From positions 5,240,725 to 5,304,724 of the forward strand of contig NZ_CP060418.1 of assembly GCF_014298075.1 (NCBI RefSeq): 64,000 bases of DNA, written 5' to 3'. The DNA is from Enterobacter sp. JUb54 (GTDB lineage: Bacteria; Pseudomonadota; Gammaproteobacteria; Enterobacterales; Enterobacteriaceae). The number at the start of each line of letters is the position of its first letter. Position 1 is the stretch's first letter. The translations under genes were made by a program, and so were the position numbers. The notes beneath the pieces are model-generated. The model had not been told where the DNA came from, did not search any database, and worked only from the letters and a program-made list of their open reading frames with translations. Shown piece after piece: positions 54,083 to 64,000 of the stretch.

Positions 54083-55063
54083 ATGGCACAACGAGTACAA
54101 CTCACCGCAACGGTGTCCGAAAATCAACTCGGACAACGCTTAGATCAGGCTTTGGCCGAAATGTTCCCTGATTATTCGCGATCGCGAATAAAAGATTGGA
54201 TCCTTGACCAGCGAGTGCTGGTAAACGGCGCTGTCAGCGACAAGCCGAAAGAGAAAGTTTTAGGGGGAGAGCTCGTCTCCATCGATGTTGAAATCGAAGA
54301 AGACGTCCGCTTCGAACCGCAGGATATTCCGCTCAATATCGTTTATGAAGATGATGACATCCTCGTCATTAACAAACCGCGCGACCTGGTTGTACACCCG
54401 GGCGCGGGCAACCCCGACGGTACTGTGCTGAATGCGCTGCTGCACTACTATCCGCCGATTGCCGATGTCCCGCGCGCGGGTATCGTGCACCGTCTGGATA
54501 AAGACACGACCGGCCTGATGGTCGTCGCGAAGACTATCCCGGCGCAAACTCGCCTGGTGGAATCGCTGCAGCTGCGTGAAATCACCCGTGAGTATGAAGC
54601 GGTGGCGATTGGCCACATGACTTCCGGCGGAACGGTGGAAGAGCCTATCAGCCGTCACCCGACCAAGCGTACGCACATGGCGGTACACCCGATGGGTAAA
54701 CCGGCGGTCACGCACTATCGTATTATGGAGCACTTCCGTATTCATACGCGCCTGCGTCTGCGTCTGGAAACCGGTCGTACGCACCAGATCCGTGTGCATA
54801 TGGCGCATATCACCCATCCGCTGGTGGGCGATCAGGTATATGGCGGCCGTCCGCGCCCGCCGAAAGGCGCTTCGGAAGCGTTCATCACCGCGCTGCGCAA
54901 GTTTGACCGTCAGGCGCTGCACGCGACGATGCTGCGTTTGTACCATCCGATCAGCGGTATTGAGATGGAATGGCATGCGCCTATTCCTCAGGATATGGTT
55001 GATCTGATTGACGCAATGCGTGCCGATTATGAAGACCACAAGGACGATATCGACTGGTTATGA
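54083..55063 (+). CDS. rluD: 23S rRNA pseudouridine synthase D
   Basis: 326 residues. N-terminal S4 RNA-binding domain (GQRLDQALAEMFPDYSRSRI), catalytic domain with HRLDKDTTGLMV carrying the nucleophilic aspartate. It converts U1911, U1915 and U1917 of 23S rRNA to pseudouridine. Overlaps pgeF by ATGA. Confidence 0.97.
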   Translation: MAQRVQLTATVSENQLGQRLDQALAEMFPDYSRSRIKDWILDQRVLVNGAVSDKPKEKVLGGELVSIDVEIEEDVRFEPQDIPLNIVYEDDDILVINKPRDLVVHPGAGNPDGTVLNALLHYYPPIADVPRAGIVHRLDKDTTGLMVVAKTIPAQTRLVESLQLREITREYEAVAIGHMTSGGTVEEPISRHPTKRTHMAVHPMGKPAVTHYRIMEHFRIHTRLRLRLETGRTHQIRVHMAHITHPLVGDQVYGGRPRPPKGASEAFITALRKFDRQALHATMLRLYHPISGIEMEWHAPIPQDMVDLIDAMRADYEDHKDDIDWL

Positions 55064-55791
55064 CTAAACTGATTGTACCGCAATGGCCTGTGCCGGAAGG
55101 CGTGGCGGCCTGTAGCTCCACGCGTGTTGGCGGCGTCAGCCTGCCACCGTACGATTCACTCAATCTGGGTGCCCATTGCGGAGACAATCTGCAGCATGTG
55201 GAAGAGAACCGCCGGCGGATGTTTGCCGCAGGCGGGTTACCGTCGTATCCGGTCTGGCTGGAGCAGGTGCATGGCACTGCCGTGCTGAAACTGGATGGCG
55301 GGCCATATGAGTCAAAGCGAGCGGATGCGTCATACTGCAATACGCCGGGCACGGTGTGTGCCGTGATGACCGCAGACTGCCTGCCGGTGCTTTTTTGCAA
55401 TCGTGCAGGAACCGAAGTTGCGGCTGCACATGCCGGCTGGCGTGGGTTATGCGACGGCGTGCTCGAAGCAACCATCACCTGCTTTGCCGATAAGCCAGAA
55501 AACATTCTGGCCTGGCTCGGCCCGGCCATCGGTCCCGAGGCGTTTGAAGTCGGTCCGGAAGTGCGCGATGCCTTTATGAGTAAAGACGCGAAGGCCGACA
55601 GCGCTTTTCGGCCGGTCGGTGAGAAATACTTTGCCGATATTTATCAGCTTGCCCGCCAGCGCCTGGCTAACGTGGGCGTGACGCAGATCTTCGGCGGCGA
55701 TCGCTGTACGCTAAGCGAAAAGGATGATTTTTTCTCTTATCGCCGCGATAAGACGACGGGTCGTATGGCGAGTTTCATCTGGTTGAGATAA
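55060..55791 (+). CDS. pgeF: Peptidoglycan editing factor PgeF (YfiH)
   Basis: 243 residues, DUF152/laccase-domain family. Metal-site histidines and cysteine occur in LGAHCGDN, MTADCLPVLF and AAAHAGWRGL. In E. coli it removes misincorporated serine from UDP-MurNAc precursors; members also act on purine nucleosides. Translationally coupled to rluD. Confidence 0.95.
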   Translation: MTKLIVPQWPVPEGVAACSSTRVGGVSLPPYDSLNLGAHCGDNLQHVEENRRRMFAAGGLPSYPVWLEQVHGTAVLKLDGGPYESKRADASYCNTPGTVCAVMTADCLPVLFCNRAGTEVAAAHAGWRGLCDGVLEATITCFADKPENILAWLGPAIGPEAFEVGPEVRDAFMSKDAKADSAFRPVGEKYFADIYQLARQRLANVGVTQIFGGDRCTLSEKDDFFSYRRDKTTGRMASFIWLR

Positions 55792-55852
55792 CCTCGCGAG
55801 TCAAGACGATCCAGACGGCAAACATATTTTTTGCATAGTTCAGGTCTTTAAC

Positions 55853-55880
55853 CTTGAATAATTGAGGGATGACCTCATTT
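55853..55880 (+). promoter_or_regulatory. Sigma-32 promoter of clpB
   Basis: CTTGAATA ... CCTCATTT with about 14 bases between; matches the known enterobacterial clpB heat-shock promoter. Confidence 0.88.
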
Positions 55881-55920
55881 AATCTCCAGTAGCAAATTTG
55901 ACCTGTTTATGGGAGGAATT

Positions 55921-58494
55921 ATGCGTCTGGATCGTCTTACCAATAAATTCCAGCTTGCTCTTGCCGATGCCCAGTCTCTTGCACTTGGGCACGACAACCA
56001 ATTCATCGAACCTCTTCATCTAATGAGCGCCTTGCTGAATCAGGAAGGGGGATCGGTACGTCCTTTATTAACGTCTGCTGGCATTAACGCCGGAGAGTTA
56101 AGCACAAGCATCACTCAGGCGTTGAGCCGTTTACCGCAGGTGGAAGGCACCGGTGGCGACGTGCAGCCGTCTCAGGATCTGGTGCGTATTCTGAATCTTT
56201 GCGACAAGCTGGCGCAAAAGAGGAAGGACAACTTTATTTCGTCAGAACTGTTCGTCCTGGCGGCGCTTGAATCACGCGGTACGCTGACCGACCTTTTAAA
56301 ATCTGCCGGAGCAACAACCGCCAATGTGACTCAGGCGATTGAACAAATGCGCGGAGGTGAAAGCGTGAACGATCAGGGTGCCGAAGACCAACGTCAGGCA
56401 TTGAAGAAATTTACGGTCGATCTGACCGAGCGGGCTGAACAAGGCAAACTGGATCCGGTGATTGGCCGTGATGAAGAGATTCGTCGGACAATCCAGGTCT
56501 TGCAGCGGCGCACTAAAAATAACCCGGTTCTGATTGGTGAACCCGGCGTCGGGAAAACGGCCATCGTGGAAGGACTGGCGCAGCGTATCGTCAACGGTGA
56601 AGTACCGGAAGGGCTGAAAGGCCGCCGTGTACTGGCGCTGGATATGGGGGCGCTGGTGGCCGGGGCGAAGTATCGCGGTGAGTTCGAAGAGCGTCTGAAA
56701 GGCGTCCTGAACGATCTCTCCAAACAGGAAGGTAACGTCATCCTGTTTATTGATGAGCTGCACACTATGGTGGGGGCAGGGAAAGCAGACGGCGCAATGG
56801 ATGCCGGCAACATGCTGAAACCTGCGCTGGCTCGTGGTGAGCTGCACTGCGTCGGCGCGACCACCCTCGATGAGTATCGTCAGTATATTGAAAAAGATGC
56901 TGCGCTGGAGCGTCGTTTCCAGAAAGTGTTCGTGGCTGAACCGTCAGTGGAAGATACCATCGCGATTCTGCGTGGTTTAAAAGAGCGTTACGAGCTGCAT
57001 CACCATGTGCAGATCACCGACCCGGCGATCGTCGCAGCCGCAACGTTGTCGCATCGCTATATTGCTGACCGTCAGTTGCCGGATAAAGCCATCGACCTGA
57101 TCGATGAGGCCGCGTCCAGCATTCGTATGCAGATTGACTCGAAGCCGGAAGAACTCGACCGACTCGACCGTCGTATTATCCAGCTCAAGCTGGAACAGCA
57201 GGCGTTGAAGAAAGAGGCCGATGAGGCCAGTCTGAAACGGCTGGATATGCTGAATGAAGAGCTGGCGGATAAAGAGCGTCAGTATTCAGTATTAGAAGAA
57301 GAGTGGAAGGCGGAAAAAGCGTCACTCTCCGGAACTCAGACCATCAAAGCCGAGCTGGAACAGGCGAAAATCGCGATTGAGCAGGCGCGTCGCGTCGGCG
57401 ACCTCGCGCGGATGTCTGAACTGCAGTACGGCAAAATTCCGGAACTGGAGAAACAGCTCGCGGCTGCCACCCAGTCTGAAGGTAAAACTATGCGTCTGTT
57501 GCGAAATAAAGTGACCGATGCGGAAATTGCCGAAGTGCTGGCCCGCTGGACCGGTATTCCGGTGGCGCGAATGATGGAAGGTGAGCGTGAAAAACTGCTG
57601 CGGATGGAGCAGGAGTTGCACAGTCGGGTGATCGGTCAGAACGAAGCGGTTGAAGCGGTATCCAACGCGATTCGTCGTAGCCGTGCCGGGCTGTCTGACC
57701 CGAACCGTCCAATCGGATCGTTCCTGTTCCTCGGTCCAACCGGTGTTGGTAAAACCGAGCTTTGCAAAACGCTGGCTAACTTTATGTTCGACAGCGACGA
57801 TGCAATGGTGCGTATCGATATGTCCGAGTTTATGGAGAAACACTCCGTCTCGCGTCTGGTTGGTGCGCCTCCGGGATATGTCGGCTATGAAGAAGGGGGC
57901 TATCTGACCGAAGCAGTTCGTCGCCGTCCGTATTCCGTCATTCTGCTGGATGAAGTCGAAAAGGCCCATCCGGATGTGTTCAACATTCTGTTGCAGGTGC
58001 TGGACGATGGTCGTCTGACCGATGGGCAGGGGAGAACGGTCGATTTCCGTAATACGGTGGTGATCATGACCTCTAACCTTGGTTCGGATCTGATTCAGGA
58101 ACGTTTCGGGGCGCTGGATTACGGCCATATGAAAGATCTGATTCTGGGTGTGGTTAGTCAGAACTTCCGCCCGGAATTCATCAACCGTATCGATGAAGTG
58201 GTAGTCTTCCACCCGTTGGGTGAAAAACACATTGCTTCTATTGCGCAGATCCAGCTGCAGCGTCTGTACAAACGTCTGGAAGAACGTGGTTATGACGTTC
58301 ATATGTCCGATGAGGCGCTGAAACTGCTGAGCGCGAATGGTTACGATCCGGTGTATGGCGCGCGTCCGTTAAAACGCGCTATCCAGCAGCAGATCGAAAA
58401 CCCGCTGGCGCAGCAAATTCTTTCCGGTGAGTTAATTCCTGGTAAAGAAGTGCAGCTGGTGGTCAAAGACGACCATATCGTCGCAGTGCAGTAA
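55921..58494 (+). CDS. clpB: ClpB disaggregase
   Basis: 857 residues from ATG at 55921 with GGGAGGAATT upstream. N-terminal Clp repeat domain (1-145), first AAA+ domain (Walker A GEPGVGKT, Walker [10 protein letters not shown]), middle coiled-coil domain (about 410-525, with the ELEEEW-type segment), second AAA+ domain ([20 protein letters not shown]) and C-terminal domain. Hexameric ATPase that threads aggregated proteins with help from DnaK and GrpE. Last gene before the rRNA operon, as in E. coli. Confidence 0.98.
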   Translation: MRLDRLTNKFQLALADAQSLALGHDNQFIEPLHLMSALLNQEGGSVRPLLTSAGINAGELSTSITQALSRLPQVEGTGGDVQPSQDLVRILNLCDKLAQKRKDNFISSELFVLAALESRGTLTDLLKSAGATTANVTQAIEQMRGGESVNDQGAEDQRQALKKFTVDLTERAEQGKLDPVIGRDEEIRRTIQVLQRRTKNNPVLIGEPGVGKTAIVEGLAQRIVNGEVPEGLKGRRVLALDMGALVAGAKYRGEFEERLKGVLNDLSKQEGNVILFIDELHTMVGAGKADGAMDAGNMLKPALARGELHCVGATTLDEYRQYIEKDAALERRFQKVFVAEPSVEDTIAILRGLKERYELHHHVQITDPAIVAAATLSHRYIADRQLPDKAIDLIDEAASSIRMQIDSKPEELDRLDRRIIQLKLEQQALKKEADEASLKRLDMLNEELADKERQYSVLEEEWKAEKASLSGTQTIKAELEQAKIAIEQARRVGDLARMSELQYGKIPELEKQLAAATQSEGKTMRLLRNKVTDAEIAEVLARWTGIPVARMMEGEREKLLRMEQELHSRVIGQNEAVEAVSNAIRRSRAGLSDPNRPIGSFLFLGPTGVGKTELCKTLANFMFDSDDAMVRIDMSEFMEKHSVSRLVGAPPGYVGYEEGGYLTEAVRRRPYSVILLDEVEKAHPDVFNILLQVLDDGRLTDGQGRTVDFRNTVVIMTSNLGSDLIQERFGALDYGHMKDLILGVVSQNFRPEFINRIDEVVVFHPLGEKHIASIAQIQLQRLYKRLEERGYDVHMSDEALKLLSANGYDPVYGARPLKRAIQQQIENPLAQQILSGELIPGKEVQLVVKDDHIVAVQ
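56353..56367 (+). promoter_or_regulatory. Internal ribosome-binding site for short ClpB
   Basis: GGAGGTGAAAGC precedes GTG at 56365 (codon 149, ESVNDQG). This is the known second start giving an 80-kDa ClpB without the N-terminal domain; signal fully conserved here. Confidence 0.85.
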
Positions 58495-58504
58495 ATCACA
58501 AAAC

Positions 58505-58540
58505 GACAAAAACGGGCCCAATGGGCTCGTTTTTGTTTAA
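58505..58540 (+). terminator. clpB terminator
   Basis: AAAAACGGGCCCA/TGGGCTCGTTTTTG stem with T5 tail, ten bases after clpB. Confidence 0.9.
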
Positions 58541-58617
58541 AAACCAGGCAAGAATTAAAGTCCGAACGCAAAGTTGTTTAATAAGTAAGCGAACGAATTG
58601 TTTTTGTGAATTTAAAC

Positions 58618-58645
58618 TTGTCACGTCAGAATTACTGCCTATAAT
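58618..58645 (+). promoter_or_regulatory. rRNA operon promoter P1
   Basis: -35 TTGTCA (58618-58623), 16 bases, -10 TATAAT (58640-58645), GC-rich discriminator GCGCC as required for ppGpp control. An AT-rich UP-element stretch lies at about 58575-58617. Confidence 0.9.
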
Positions 58646-58750
58646 GCGCCTCCACTGACACTGAACAACGGCAAACAAGCCGCCGGGTCAGCAGGGTTCT
58701 CCGCTGAAAGCCAGCCGAGTGACCCGGCAGAGAAAGGCAAAAATAAATGC

Positions 58751-58778
58751 TTGACTCTGAGGCGGGGAAGCGTATTAT
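58751..58778 (+). promoter_or_regulatory. rRNA operon promoter P2
   Basis: -35 TTGACT (58751-58756), 16 bases, -10 TATTAT (58773-58778), about 120 bases after P1. Confidence 0.88.
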
Positions 58779-58815
58779 GCACACCCCGCGCCGCTGAGAA
58801 AAAGCGAAGCGGCAC

Positions 58816-58827
58816 TGCTCTTTAACA
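58816..58827 (+). promoter_or_regulatory. boxA antitermination site (16S leader)
   Basis: TGCTCTTTAACA, the NusB/S10-binding boxA, in the leader before 16S rRNA. Confidence 0.9.
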
Positions 58828-58961
58828 ATTTATCAGACAATCTGTGTGGGCACTCAAAGTGACATGGATTCTTAACGTCCTCGGACGAAAAATGAATACC
58901 AAGTCTCAGTGAGTGAACATACGTAATTCATTACGAAGTTTAATTCACGAGCATCAAACTT

Positions 58962-60501
<1,540 letters not shown>

Positions 60502-60585
60502 CCTAAAGAACCTGCCTTTGTAGTGTCCACACAGATTGTCTGATGAAAAGTAAATAGCAAGGCGTCTTGCGATTGAGACTTCAGT

Positions 60586-60661
60586 GTCCCCTTCGTCTAG
60601 AGGCCCAGGACACCGCCCTTTCACGGCGGTAACAGGGGTTCGAATCCCCTAGGGGACGCCA
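60586..60661 (+). tRNA. gltT: tRNA-Glu (TTC) in the rRNA spacer
   Basis: 76 nucleotides; acceptor GTCCCCT/AGGGGAC, anticodon TTC in CCCTTTCACGG, TTCGAATC arm, encoded CCA. Spacer tRNA-Glu type operon like E. coli rrnB, C, E and G; the gene symbol varies among operons. Confidence 0.97.
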
Positions 60662-60736
60662 CTTGCTGGTTTGTGAGTGAAAGTCGCCGACCTCAATATC
60701 TCAAAACTGGTTCTCCGGAATCACGTTTGAGATATT

Positions 60737-60748
60737 TGCTCTTTAAAA
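60737..60748 (+). promoter_or_regulatory. boxA site before 23S rRNA
   Basis: TGCTCTTTAAAA in the spacer, the second antitermination boxA. Confidence 0.85.
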
Positions 60749-60879
60749 ATCTGGATCAAGCTGAAAATTGAAACGACACACTGTTTCCTTTCTCCGTAAT
60801 AAGAAAGGAAAAGCGGTGTGTTCGAGTCTCTCAAATTTTCGCAATGCGGACTGTTTTACGAAACAGCTTCGGGTTGTGA

Positions 60880-63785
<2,906 letters not shown>

Positions 63786-63877
63786 ACAACGCCAAAGCTG
63801 TTTTGGTGGACGAGAGAATATTTTCAGCCTGATACAGATTAGTCAATATGTCTTTAAGACGTGTTGATAACAGAATT

Positions 63878-63997
63878 TGCCTGGCGGCGATAGCGCGGTG
63901 GTCCCACCTGACCCCATGCCGAACTCAGAAGTGAAACGCCGTAGCGCCGATGGTAGTGTGGGGTCTCCCCATGTGAGAGTAGGGAACTGCCAGGCAT
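63878..63997 (+). rRNA. rrf: 5S ribosomal RNA
   Basis: 120 nucleotides, TGCCTGGCGGCGATAGCGCG to GGGAACTGCCAGGCAT; closing helix TGCCTGGC/GCCAGGCA complete just before the window edge. Confidence 0.97.
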
Positions 63998-64000
63998 CAA

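Overview
The window is chromosomal DNA from an enterobacterium. The backbone order is smpB-ratA-rnfH / bamE-recN-nadK / grpE / corB-ypjD / ffh-rpsP-rimM-trmD-rplS / yfiB-dgcN-yfiR / aroF-tyrA / pheA / raiA / bamD / rluD-pgeF-clpB / rrn(16S-tRNA-Glu-23S-5S). This is the E. coli 56-58 min region, and the ribosomal operon matches rrnG in position. The 16S V1 and V3 loops, plus Klebsiella-type insertions (DUF2946-PepSY pair, SMP-30 gene between tyrA and pheA), point to Klebsiella/Raoultella, closest in my reading to the K. oxytoca group. I could not run a comparison.

Positions 1-12.9 kb are accessory metabolism. A LysR regulator cut by the window edge is followed by a gene-poor stretch. Then comes a leftward chain of eight genes with overlapping or abutting stops and starts: anaerobic sulfatase maturase, MoxR ATPase, DUF58, DUF4381, two VWA proteins (the second with a lost MIDAS motif and a TPR), a BatD-like protein and a HAD phosphatase. 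A Ser-type arylsulfatase lies just upstream and a Crp/IprA-like regulator is divergent from it. Positions 13.5-20 kb hold a chaperone-usher fimbrial cluster: major pilin, chaperone, usher and two-domain adhesin, with a convergent CadC-like regulator and its FidL-like partner. The pilin gene has an in-frame TAA directly after the signal peptide.

Positions 21.6-31.67 kb are a low-GC island at the 3' end of ssrA (tmRNA). It carries an ssrA-adjacent tyrosine recombinase, an AlpA-like regulator, a plasmid-type mobilisation module (mobC, mobA relaxase, and a mobB-like gene nested in another frame inside mobA), a DUF4238 protein, a protein with an Rx4H HEPN-like motif, and a lipoprotein/zinc-ribbon pair. 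Between the zinc-ribbon gene and the mobilisation genes is a roughly 420-base non-coding stretch of hairpins. Two of them closely match hairpins C and D of the f1/M13 filamentous-phage intergenic region (minus-strand origin and adjoining stem). I regard this as the most interesting feature: an integrative mobilisable element carrying a filamentous-phage-type single-strand origin. It could serve complementary-strand synthesis after transfer or exploitation of a helper inovirus. The left border repeats the architecture of the right border without an integrase gene, which suggests an older, decayed insertion at the same site.

Positions 31.67-64 kb are conserved housekeeping genes: trans-translation, outer-membrane assembly, heat shock (sigma-32 promoters at grpE and clpB), SRP and ribosome maturation, YfiBNR c-di-GMP signalling, aromatic amino-acid synthesis with a TyrR box and the pheL attenuator, ribosome hibernation, and an rRNA operon. 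Coordinates of RNA ends and starts were read by eye from conserved termini and ribosome-binding sites.
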